A stretch of 64,000 bases of DNA from positions 1,612,001 to 1,676,000 of the forward strand of contig NZ_CP034145.1 in assembly GCF_003856835.1 (NCBI RefSeq). The letters are read 5' to 3'. This DNA comes from Haloplanus aerogenes. Lineage in GTDB: Archaea; Halobacteriota; Halobacteria; Halobacteriales; Haloferacaceae. Shown piece after piece: positions 33,006 to 40,560 of this stretch; position 1 is the stretch's first letter, and every line of letters begins with the position of its first letter. The translations under genes and the position numbers were made by a program. The notes under the pieces are model-generated. The model made no database searches, was not told the origin of the DNA, and was given only the letters and a program-made list of their open reading frames with translations.

Positions 33006-33409
33006 ACCGGCGCGCCCTCCTTCGACTCGGCGGGGCGGGCCTCCTCGCGGTGGTCGCTGGCTGTTCCGCTGCCGGCGGATCGGGCGATACGCGGCGCGTC
33101 TCGATGACTGACGACTTCGCGTACGACCCGGCGCGGATCACCGTTGACGCCGGCACCACCGTCCGGTGGACGAACGACGACGACGTGGGCCACACGGTAA
33201 CGGCGTACGGAGACGGTATCCCCGCCGACGCCACCTACTTCGCCAGCGGCGACTTCGACACCGAACGCGCCGCCCGCGACGACATCACCGGTGGTCTGCT
33301 CCCCGCCGGCGACGCCTACGAACACACGTTTACCATCGCCGGCACCTACGACTACTTCTGCGTGCCGCACGAGGGATCGGGGATGACCGGGACCGTCGTC
33401 GTCCGCTAG
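33002..33409 (+). CDS. Halocyanin/plastocyanin-like blue copper lipoprotein
   Basis: 135 residues. An N-terminal signal with lipobox (MNRRALLRLGGAG, then VVAGCSA) leads to a single cupredoxin domain. Copper ligands are His in DVGHTV and Cys, His and Met in YFCVPHEGSGM. It should shuttle electrons outside the cell, most simply to or from the multicopper oxidase two genes upstream. Start overlaps the ZIP stop. Its TAG and the stop of the convergent hydrolase share the 4-bp CTAG. Confidence 0.88.
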   Translation: MNRRALLRLGGAGLLAVVAGCSAAGGSGDTRRVSMTDDFAYDPARITVDAGTTVRWTNDDDVGHTVTAYGDGIPADATYFASGDFDTERAARDDITGGLLPAGDAYEHTFTIAGTYDYFCVPHEGSGMTGTVVVR

Positions 33410-34215
33410 ACGAACCTCGCGAGTTCCTCGTTGAACCGCTCCGCCTCCTCCCAGAACGGGCAGTGACCGCTGTCCGCGAAGGGGACGTGCGTCGCGTCCG
33501 GCATCGCGTCTTCGAGCCACCCACCCACGTCCGTCGGGAAGATGTCGCTCTGCTCGCCGTAGATGAGGAGGGCGGGCACGTCCACCTCGCTCACCACCGG
33601 CCGGAGGTCCGAGTACGTCATATCGAGGAAAATGTCGACGGTGACGCTCGTCGGCGTTTTCGTCGTCTCCGCGTACATCTCGTCGACGAGGGCGTCGTCT
33701 ATCTCCTCGGCGAACATGGCCTGCACGAACGGTTTGGCCGCCGACGCGCGGTTGCACTCCAGATTCGTCGCCAGTTCCGTCGCCTCCACGCCAGAGAACT
33801 CGCCAAGCAGCGCGTGGTCCCACTCCTCGTCGGTGTGGAACTTCGGGCTCTGGTCGACGAACACTACCTTTTCCAGACCGTCCGTGCCGAACTGGTCGAC
33901 GTAGTTGAGGATCACGGCCGTCCCCATCGACCACCCGACAGGCGTCACGCCCGTCAGATCGAGGTGTTCGATCAGTTCCCGCACGTCGCGGCCGTACTGC
34001 GCCAGCGTGTGCCCCGCGTCGGTCTTGCCCGACTTGCCGTGACCGCGAAGGTCCATCGCCACGACCTGATATCCCGCCTCGACGAGGGCGTCGACGTTGC
34101 GCTGCCACCAATACGTCGAGTTCATCGTCCACCCGTGGATCAGGAGGATCGGATCGCCCTCACCGCGGTCGGTGTAGTAGATCGGTACGCCGTCGTTGGT
34201 TTCGAAGTACGCCAT
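33406..34215 (-). CDS. Alpha/beta hydrolase
   Basis: 269 residues. Alpha/beta fold: LIHGWTMNSTYWW oxyanion motif, VAMDLRGHGKSGKT, nucleophile elbow GWSMGT (Ser about 100), acid in IYGEQSDIF, and His in DSGHCPFWEEA. The substrate could be an ester, epoxide or lactone; this cannot be told. It lies next to the AhpD-like gene, possibly as a stress-response pair. Confidence 0.85.
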   Translation of the reverse strand: MAYFETNDGVPIYYTDRGEGDPILLIHGWTMNSTYWWQRNVDALVEAGYQVVAMDLRGHGKSGKTDAGHTLAQYGRDVRELIEHLDLTGVTPVGWSMGTAVILNYVDQFGTDGLEKVVFVDQSPKFHTDEEWDHALLGEFSGVEATELATNLECNRASAAKPFVQAMFAEEIDDALVDEMYAETTKTPTSVTVDIFLDMTYSDLRPVVSEVDVPALLIYGEQSDIFPTDVGGWLEDAMPDATHVPFADSGHCPFWEEAERFNEELARFV

Positions 34216-34288
34216 CCGGAAACACCACTCAACAAGACGACAGGAAGGGTGTTAGCTGTGTGGGTTGGATCGACTGGAGTCGATCCGA

Positions 34289-34906
34289 TCAGATATCGAG
34301 CGTCAGCGCGAAGTTGGCGAACTTCGCCGCCGTCCCGGCAGTCGTCGTGAGTTCGACGATGTCGGCGTCGCTGTAGCCGTGATCTTTGAGCGCCGCCACG
34401 TCGTCGGCCGTCACGTCCGCCGGTGCGTCGACGCTCTTGACGGCGAATTCGATCGCCGCGCGTTCGCCGTCGGGGAGTTCGTCCTTCCGTTCGTCGAACT
34501 GCTGGACGATTCCGAACCGCTCGGGATCGACGTCTTCGAGTTCGGCGCTGGTCGTGTGCCACGCGATGCAGATCGACGCCCCGCGCTCGTGGGCGATGAC
34601 GGCCGCGAGGAGTTCCTTGAAACCACGGTCGAGGTCCCCACCCTCGAAGACCTGACCCTCCTCGGCCCACCAGATCTTGAACGTCTCCGGATGGTGGGCG
34701 AGGATCCCGGTGAACGTGAATCCCCACTCCTCTTCGGTCGCGTACTTGTCCGGCACGTCTCCGTCTTCGAGCGCGCCGAGGATCGCTTCGGCTCGTTCCA
34801 TGTTCGCCTTCGCGGCCTCCGGGGCCTCCTCGAGGATCGCCTGAACTTCCTCCGGTGCTTTCGGCTCGACGCGCGGACCGGTCTCGTGCGGGTTCTCGAT
34901 GCTCAT
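34289..34906 (-). CDS. Carboxymuconolactone decarboxylase/AhpD-like protein
   Basis: 205 residues of helical AhpD-like fold: FKELLAAVIAHERGASICIAWHTTSAELEDVDPERFGIVQ contains a single CIAWH (the redox CxxC of AhpD is absent; only one Cys is seen). Two core blocks at about 60-130 and 145-200 show repeated helices. Many such proteins are peroxidase or lactone-decarboxylase relatives of uncertain activity. The motif suggests thiol-based chemistry but not a classical disulfide. Confidence 0.7.
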   Translation of the reverse strand: MSIENPHETGPRVEPKAPEEVQAILEEAPEAAKANMERAEAILGALEDGDVPDKYATEEEWGFTFTGILAHHPETFKIWWAEEGQVFEGGDLDRGFKELLAAVIAHERGASICIAWHTTSAELEDVDPERFGIVQQFDERKDELPDGERAAIEFAVKSVDAPADVTADDVAALKDHGYSDADIVELTTTAGTAAKFANFALTLDI

Positions 34907-35081
34907 ACGTGTACGAACCGCTCGCGTGTCGGTTCAATCACACGCTGCTGGCTACGTTTCCCGCGGTCTACGACGGCCTGTGGGCCAGCAGTGAGGGCCC
35001 GTTCCGGTCACTGTGGCGGGATGTGTGCGGCCCTCCGGGCGGAAACGGTGTGCCAGAAACCAGAAAATGTTGCTTGTTGAC

Positions 35082-35199
35082 GACGCTCGCCGCCCCTATT
35101 CCGGCGGCGACAACGACGCTCGCCGCCCCTATTCCGGCGGCGATAACGACGCCCGCCGCCCCTATTCCGGCGGCGACAACGACGCTCGCCGCCCTTTCG
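35082..35199. repeat. 33-bp tandem hairpin repeats (3 copies plus partial)
   Basis: Three copies of GACGCTCGCCGCCCCTATTC + CGGCGGCGAYAAC (35082-35114, 35115-35147, 35148-35180), plus a diverged part at 35181-35199. Each can fold (GGCGGCG against CGCCGCC around a short A/T loop). Copy 3 and the partial unit cover the stop codon and last residues of the minus-strand PUA-like gene, so the other copies extend its 3' end. Confidence 0.75.
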
Positions 35200-35680
35200 G
35201 AATCACCGACCGCAACTCGTCGTGGACGTACAGGCCGACGCCGATGGGTTCGACGCCGCCCGCGATTTCGTGGGCGACGATCAGGTAGCCCCAGTCGCCG
35301 TCCCACGCCGGTTCGAGGTCCTCACCGGCGAGAAAGCGCGTCGCCTCGTCGGGGTCGAGGACGATCACGTTTCTCGCCGCCGCCCGTCCGAACCGCTGGA
35401 CAGCGTTCGTCGTCGGCTTCCAGTGTTCCTGCCGCGTCCGCAGGAACGTCATACCCAGTCCCTCCACGTCGGTCGGAGAGGGCACGTCGTCCGCGAAGAT
35501 CCAGATTTTGCCCGCGCCCTTCTCCCAGAACGTGTAGCCGTCGAAAGTATCCTCGGGCAGGCCGAAGCGGTCGACCCACCACTCGATCACTTCGTGCCGG
35601 GTCGCTCGTCCCGCCACCTCGCGCTCGTCTGCGGTGGCCGGGAGGCGGTCGAATCGCTGACCGTCGTTGGCGTCGCTCAT
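35162..35680 (-). CDS. PUA-like RNA-binding protein (partner of the NOP methyltransferase)
   Basis: 172 residues from ATG 35680. The C-terminal part (RFGRAAARNVIVLDPDEATRFLAGEDL-WGYLIVAHEIAGGVEPIGVGLYV...RSVIPKGRR) looks like the PUA-type RNA-binding domain that ends bacterial RsmF. Here it is a separate gene overlapping the methyltransferase by ATGA. This arrangement points to a two-subunit RNA m5C enzyme. The C-terminus runs into the tandem repeat. Confidence 0.6.
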   Translation of the reverse strand: MSDANDGQRFDRLPATADEREVAGRATRHEVIEWWVDRFGLPEDTFDGYTFWEKGAGKIWIFADDVPSPTDVEGLGMTFLRTRQEHWKPTTNAVQRFGRAAARNVIVLDPDEATRFLAGEDLEPAWDGDWGYLIVAHEIAGGVEPIGVGLYVHDELRSVIPKGRRASLSPPE

Positions 35681-36609
35681 TCTCCCACCTCCAACTTCGC
35701 ACAGAAGAACCCACCCGTGTCGTTGTGGTGCGGGTAGATGCGGAGCGCCTTCTCGACGCTCGGGTCGTACTCCTCCCCTTCCCACTCGGTGACGCCGGGG
35801 ATGCCGTCGAGGGGGGCGTCGAAGTCGACGAGGCGACACGCCTCCTCCTGGAGGACGTGATTCAACACGGCCTCGTTCTCCTCCGGCGCGAACGTGCAGG
35901 TGGAGTAGACGACGGTACCGCCGGGGCAGGTGGCTTGGATCGCCCGCCGCAAAATGCCCTTCTGGACGCCGGCGACGCTGTGGACGTGGTCCAGACTCCA
36001 CGTGTCGAAGGCGTCGGGGTTCTTGCGGATCGTCCCCTCGCAGGAACAGGGGGCGTCGACGAGGGCGGCGTCGAACGCGTCAACGGTAGCGGGATCGTCG
36101 CTCCCCTCCCCTAGTGGTTTCAGCGAGAAGTTGCGCGCGTCCTGATTCGTGACGACGAGGTTCGTCACGCCGAGTCGTTCGGCGTTGTGGCGGAGGGCGG
36201 AGAGGCGGCCGAGGTTGTTGTCGTTGCCGACGAGAAGGCCGGAATCGTCCATTAGCGCCGCGAGTTGCGTCGTCTTGCTCCCCGGGGCGGCGCAGGCGTC
36301 CCACACCCGGTCGCCGGGCTGGGGGTCCAGAATCTGCGCCGGCAGATTCGACACTTCCTCCTGCCCGTGAATCCAGCCGTGGGCGTGGGGCCAGTTGCGG
36401 CCGGGCGAATCCTCGGGAAGGCGGAGGACGCCCGGATGCCAGTCGGCGGGTTCGTGGGCGATGCCCTCCTCGTCCAGTGCCTCGCGCACCCGCTCGACGG
36501 TTGCCTTGATGGTGTTGACGCGGACGACCGAGGGTAGCGGTCGGTCACAGGCCGCCCGGAAGGCCTCGACGTCGTCGACGAGCGATTCGTACCGCTCCAG
36601 CGGTGTCAT
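35677..36609 (-). CDS. RsmB/NOP-family RNA (cytosine-5) methyltransferase
   Basis: 310 residues of the NOL1/NOP2/Sun family. It shows the SAM-binding motif VWDACAAPGSKTTQL, an NDNNLGRLSALRHN acidic motif, motif IV DAPCSCEGT (catalytic-type Cys) and motif VI STCTFAPEENE (second Cys). It should methylate C5 of a cytosine in tRNA or rRNA. The N-terminus has the RVNTIKATVERVREAL motif. The protein has no PUA domain of its own; a PUA-like protein is encoded next to it. Confidence 0.9.
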   Translation of the reverse strand: MTPLERYESLVDDVEAFRAACDRPLPSVVRVNTIKATVERVREALDEEGIAHEPADWHPGVLRLPEDSPGRNWPHAHGWIHGQEEVSNLPAQILDPQPGDRVWDACAAPGSKTTQLAALMDDSGLLVGNDNNLGRLSALRHNAERLGVTNLVVTNQDARNFSLKPLGEGSDDPATVDAFDAALVDAPCSCEGTIRKNPDAFDTWSLDHVHSVAGVQKGILRRAIQATCPGGTVVYSTCTFAPEENEAVLNHVLQEEACRLVDFDAPLDGIPGVTEWEGEEYDPSVEKALRIYPHHNDTGGFFCAKLEVGE

Positions 36610-36671
36610 CGGCGGGGATTCGACGGGGGAGGGTTAGTGGGTTTCGACCGGCGGTCGGGGGCCGATCCGTC

Positions 36672-37562
36672 TCAGTTCGCCGCACCGGCGGCGCCGTCGA
36701 CGGTGACGGCGTCGGGATCGGAGGTCTCCGCGTCAGCGTCGGCGCCGCTGTCCTCCAGTACGCTCACGTCGAAGTCGGCTTCGAGTAGGCGCGAGCCACA
36801 CCCGGAACACGACACGGCGATCACGTCGTAGTCGCGACAGCATGAGCGCACGACTTCGTGTTCCATGTCGACGGGGGCGTCACACGCCGGGCAGCGTTCG
36901 AGGAACAGGCGGAGCGCCCCGAGTAGTTCGCTCCGCGCGGCGAGGGGGATGGAACGCCACCGCGGCACCCAGTCGTCGAGTTCGCGCGCGGCGGCCACGT
37001 CCGCCACGAACGCGGCCCGAGATTCCCAGCGGCCGATCCGCTCGCTGTCGAGGTTGGCGACGACTGCTTCGCCGTAGCGCTGGATATCCAGCAATTCGGC
37101 GTCGAGGTCGGTCAGCGCCGCGAGTTCGACCGCGTCGATCCGCTCGATGTCGTCGTCGGTCAGCCCGGTGCGCTCGGCGTCGATTTCGTCCATCCGCGCC
37201 TCCCACGCCGTTGCGAACGCCGGCGCGAGGACGAGGTCGTCGTCGCCGTCTTCGAGGACGCCCGCCGCGACGAGCGTCTCCTCCACGTCGACCGAGGTGG
37301 GAGCCGGTTCGATCTTGTCGAAGACGGCGAGGAGCCAGTCGGGGAAGTAGCGACGGGTGAACGTCGGCGTCCCCGGCACGAGGTAGCCACGGAGGTAGAT
37401 CGTCGCGAGGGCGACGACGAAGGCGACGGCGCCGAGCGGCGGAGCGACGACGCCAAGCGCCAGCGAGCCGACGGCCGCGATGGCGACGTTCGTGATCGTA
37501 CACGGGACACACCGGTTCTCGCCGGTGTAGTCGGGGTTCTGGTATCGGTGAATGAATGTCAT
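36672..37562 (-). CDS. Haloarchaeal membrane protein with C-terminal zinc-ribbon-like motif
   Basis: 296 residues. Two N-terminal membrane segments (about 23-40 and 42-60) are followed by a long acidic cytoplasmic part. Near the C-terminus CPACDAP...CSGCGSRL has two CxxC pairs, consistent with zinc binding. N-terminal RCVPC also has cysteines. No enzyme family was recognised. It stands between the methyltransferase and the winged-helix gene, all on the minus strand. Confidence 0.6.
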   Translation of the reverse strand: MTFIHRYQNPDYTGENRCVPCTITNVAIAAVGSLALGVVAPPLGAVAFVVALATIYLRGYLVPGTPTFTRRYFPDWLLAVFDKIEPAPTSVDVEETLVAAGVLEDGDDDLVLAPAFATAWEARMDEIDAERTGLTDDDIERIDAVELAALTDLDAELLDIQRYGEAVVANLDSERIGRWESRAAFVADVAAARELDDWVPRWRSIPLAARSELLGALRLFLERCPACDAPVDMEHEVVRSCCRDYDVIAVSCSGCGSRLLEADFDVSVLEDSGADADAETSDPDAVTVDGAAGAAN

Positions 37563-37641
37563 GGGTAGGTGCCGCCGACGGGCGGCGAGTTGTCGTCAGC
37601 AGGGACGCGTCGATGGGGCATAGGTATGGTCGCCTTGCCGG

Positions 37642-38205
37642 TCAGCGGTGGCCACGGTCCCGGAACCGGAAGAACTGGCCGACGGTCCGCCGGACGCGCC
37701 AGCGGTCGTCCCAGAGCTGGATGGCGCCGGAGACGGCGAACGTGACGAGCGTGCCGCTGGCCCAGAGCAGAGGATCGACCGCACCGACGAGCGGGAGCCC
37801 GGTCAGCGACGCGATCACCAGCACCAGTCCGAACACGCCGAGGCTCCGGTAGTACTCCCCCCACGTGATGCCGAGGCCGTTCAACACGTCCATGTGACGA
37901 TCGACCTCGCGGACGGCGGGCCGGAGGTGGACCAGACTGTGGTCGCGGTCGTACTCGACGACACCGACCTCGTGCAGTTTCGGGAGATGCGTCTGGTGGA
38001 GCGAGGTGTAGACGCTCTCGCGGACGCGGGCTGGCGGCGGCGACTCTCCCGTCTCGGCGGCCGCGATGGTCGTCGAGAGGTCACGCACGGTGACGGTGCC
38101 GGGGGAGGCGTCGAGACGCTCGATCACCGCCCGCCGCCGTTCGTTGGCGAGGATTCCGTGAATCTGGCACTCCGTCATGTGTCGTCGCGTAATCTGCCCA
38201 GTCAT
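37642..38205 (-). CDS. Winged-helix regulator with C-terminal membrane segments
   Basis: 187 residues from ATG 38205 (38178 also possible). The N-terminal winged-helix domain (about 12-100) fits the haloarchaeal DUF7344-like family: HGILANERRRAVIERL then VRDLSTTIAAAE and SVYTSLHQTHLPKLHEVGVVEYD. Two membrane segments follow (about 130-150, 152-172). It is a likely DNA-binding membrane-tethered regulator. It is divergent from the matrix gene cluster that starts at 38508, so that cluster is its most obvious target. Confidence 0.7.
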   Translation of the reverse strand: MTGQITRRHMTECQIHGILANERRRAVIERLDASPGTVTVRDLSTTIAAAETGESPPPARVRESVYTSLHQTHLPKLHEVGVVEYDRDHSLVHLRPAVREVDRHMDVLNGLGITWGEYYRSLGVFGLVLVIASLTGLPLVGAVDPLLWASGTLVTFAVSGAIQLWDDRWRVRRTVGQFFRFRDRGHR

Positions 38206-38356
38206 CACAACCGAAAAAATCGAGGTGCGAAGAGGGTATAGGTATGACCGGCCAGCCACGGAACGTCGCCGCGTGTAACGATCTATTACGGTTTCACCGG
38301 GTGATCCATCCCCCGTTCGCTCCTCGTCAGGGACGCCCATCCAGCCACCTAACGAG

Positions 38357-38397
38357 ACCGTAGATGCTGCTACGATGGCCGTAGAAGTCCCTACGGT
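38357..38397 (+). promoter_or_regulatory. CCGTAG/CTACGG dyads upstream of the matrix cluster
   Basis: ACCGTAG (38357) and CTACGGT (38391-38397) form an outer inverted repeat; CTACG (38370) and CGTAG (38380) form an inner dyad. Four half-sites in 41 bp, followed about 30 bp later by the TATA-like ACCTATACC, look like regulator binding sites. The nearby winged-helix gene is a candidate source. Confidence 0.45.
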
Positions 38398-38449
38398 GGC
38401 GTTTGGGATCGGGGCGGCGGTGATTACCTATACCCCCTGCCGTCGGAGG

Positions 38450-38507
38450 GGTGGTTGTCCCGAACCGAGGTCACGACACCGTCGGCCGCGGCGGGCAATC
38501 AACCACC
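38450..38507 (+). promoter_or_regulatory. Structured 5' leader of the vWA-TasA gene
   Basis: GGTGGTTG (38450-38457) pairs perfectly with CAACCACC (38500-38507), which ends at the base just before ATG 38508. Inside, a CCGAGGT...ACC-TCGG hairpin can form. The stem could hide the start region from ribosomes. Confidence 0.4.
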
Positions 38508-40397
38508 ATGAACGAAGACCGACAATTCAGCGTTTCCCGGCGGAAGGTACTCGCCGGGCTCGGCACCATCGGCATCGCCTCCGCGGGCGCAGGACTCGGC
38601 ACCACTGCCTACTTCAGCGACCAGGAAACCTTCCAGAACAACCAGCTGACAGCTGGGACACTCGACATGAAGGTCGACTGGGAAGAGCACTACTCCGACT
38701 GGTCCGACGACGAAGCCGCCTTCGCGTCCATGGGCACGATGGAGGAACACGACATCGAACTCCCCGCGCTCACCTCCGGTGGCCAGCTCGTCGCCGACGC
38801 CAAGCCGATCTACCTGACGCTCAACGGCGAGACGGCGGGCGAGAAGCAGACCGCCAAGGACGGCCTCTGGGACGCCACCTCCGTCGAGGCGTTCCCGGAC
38901 GTACTCAACGGTGACGGCTCTTACGACGGCATTCAGGACGCGTTCTCCGACGAGGAGGCGTGTGACATCCTCACCGACGTGGGTGGCAACTCCAGCGGCC
39001 TGAGCGACCCCCGCCGTACGCAGGGTACCTTCGCCGGCCAGACGACCGAGGAGGGCGACCCCCTGATCAACATTCAGGACGTCAAGCCCGGCGACTTCGG
39101 CGAAGTCACCTTCAGCTTCCACCTCTGTGACAACCCCGGCTACGTGTGGCTGAACGGCGACCTCATCGAGGCGCGCGAGAACGGTCACACCGAGCCCGAG
39201 AACGAGGACCCCGACTCCGTCGGTCCGTCCGACGAGGTGAGCGAACCCGGTGACCTCGAGACGAGTCAGGTCGAACTGCTCGACGAGATCGTCACGCGCG
39301 TCTGGTACGACCCGAACGGCAACAACCAGGTGGACATGCTCTCGGGCGAACTCGACATCATGATCGCCATCGACGCCTCCGGCTCCATCTCGGGCGACAA
39401 GAACCAAAGCGGCACCGAGGCGAACAACCTCGTGCAAGGTGTCGACGAGTTCGTCGCCGCCCTCGCGGCGTCGCCCGCCGACATCGAAGCTGGGCAGGTG
39501 CTGTTCGGAGAGAACAGCAGCCTCACCAGCTTCACCGGCCTCGGCTCGCCCGGCGCCCTGCCGACCATGGCGTCGGTGTACCCCAACAGCAACCGCGGCA
39601 ACACGCCCCTGCCTGCCGCGCTCGACGTGTGCGACCAGGAACTGGCCACCGGCCGCCCGGGCGCCGACAAGATCATCGTCGCGTTCACCGACGGTGGACC
39701 GAACTACAGTGCTGACAGCTACTCCGCGGGTGGCTACACCGCGCCGCGGGACGGCGTGGGCTACTCCGAGGACGGCAGCTCCGGTAACGGCTACGACAAC
39801 AACGGCGGCGGTACCGTGACCGTCGGCGAAGAAGAGGAGACGGCGCTGGTCGCAGAGACCATCCGCGACTCCGGCAGCCGCATCGTCGTCGTGAACGTCG
39901 CCGACGACCCCACCGAGGATCAGGGCAGCACCGGCGTCACGCTCCGGGAGTACCTGAGCGGCACCGGTTCCCCGTACCCCGAGGGCGGCATCGCTAGCTC
40001 CGGGTTCTACTTCGAGGTGGACCTGGCCAACTTGGAGGCGGTCGCCGACAGTCTGGCCGCGAGCGTCGCGGTCTCCGAGGAGGTGTTCTTCCAGGGCACG
40101 CTCCGCGAAGTGCTGATGGCCATGGCCGACAACGACGGCCGCGGTATCCCGCTCGACGGCGATGTCTCCACCGCGTTCGACGAGCTAAGCGATCCCGAGA
40201 ACGACGCGGACCGCGACTGTTTCGCCGGCGAGGGCACGACCCACTACGTCGGGTTCCAGTGGTGGCTTCCCATCGACCACGCGAACCAGATCCAGAGCGA
40301 CTCCGTGTCGTTCGACGTCGGGTTCTACACCGAACAGTGCCGCCACAACGACGGCGCTGGGATGGTCCCCGAGGAACCCGTCGAGATTCAGTCCTAA
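38508..40397 (+). CDS. Secreted TasA-like protein with inserted von Willebrand A domain
   Basis: 629 residues from ATG 38508. The leader has RR at 11-12 (VSRRKVLAGLG) and a SipW-type end (GLGTTAYFSDQETFQNNQLTAG). The TasA-like fold occupies about 35-280 and 521-620, with VKPGDFGEVTFSFHLCDNPGYVWLNGDL and the shared C-terminal HANQIQSDSVSFDVGFYTEQCRHNDGAGM. A vWA domain (about 282-520) is spliced in after VTRVWYDPNGNNQVD. Its MIDAS motif is complete: DASGS, the Thr of GNTPL, and FTDGG. vWA domains bind a metal ion and a ligand, suggesting adhesion by a fibre subunit. It is the first gene of a SipW-linked cluster. Confidence 0.8.
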   Translation: MNEDRQFSVSRRKVLAGLGTIGIASAGAGLGTTAYFSDQETFQNNQLTAGTLDMKVDWEEHYSDWSDDEAAFASMGTMEEHDIELPALTSGGQLVADAKPIYLTLNGETAGEKQTAKDGLWDATSVEAFPDVLNGDGSYDGIQDAFSDEEACDILTDVGGNSSGLSDPRRTQGTFAGQTTEEGDPLINIQDVKPGDFGEVTFSFHLCDNPGYVWLNGDLIEARENGHTEPENEDPDSVGPSDEVSEPGDLETSQVELLDEIVTRVWYDPNGNNQVDMLSGELDIMIAIDASGSISGDKNQSGTEANNLVQGVDEFVAALAASPADIEAGQVLFGENSSLTSFTGLGSPGALPTMASVYPNSNRGNTPLPAALDVCDQELATGRPGADKIIVAFTDGGPNYSADSYSAGGYTAPRDGVGYSEDGSSGNGYDNNGGGTVTVGEEEETALVAETIRDSGSRIVVVNVADDPTEDQGSTGVTLREYLSGTGSPYPEGGIASSGFYFEVDLANLEAVADSLAASVAVSEEVFFQGTLREVLMAMADNDGRGIPLDGDVSTAFDELSDPENDADRDCFAGEGTTHYVGFQWWLPIDHANQIQSDSVSFDVGFYTEQCRHNDGAGMVPEEPVEIQS

Positions 40398-40478
40398 TCC
40401 GACGATCCGGATCGGCTGACCCGTTCGTCCGGTCACGAGGCGGCAGTGCCGCCGCCCTCTGACCGATTCCCCGACCCC

Positions 40479-40539
40479 AACCCACGCGGAGCGCCCGGTA
40501 CGGCGCGGCCGTGAGGCGGTTCGACGCCGCCGGTGGGTT
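40479..40539 (+). promoter_or_regulatory. Conserved three-way-junction leader (copy 1)
   Basis: Closing stem AACCCAC (40479-40485)/GTGGGTT (40533-40539), hairpin GCGCC-CGGTAC-GGCGC (40491-40506) and hairpin GGCGG-TTCGACG-CCGCC (40515-40531). It ends 21 nt before ATG 40561 and is followed by an SD-like GAGGGAG. The same design, with different stem bases, precedes the gene at 42646. Confidence 0.55.
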
Positions 40540-40560
40540 TCCCCCCGAGGGAGCACTCCC

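Noticed and set aside
35082-35199. CRISPR-like array
   Set aside because: The 33-bp units are contiguous with no spacers, and no cas genes are nearby.
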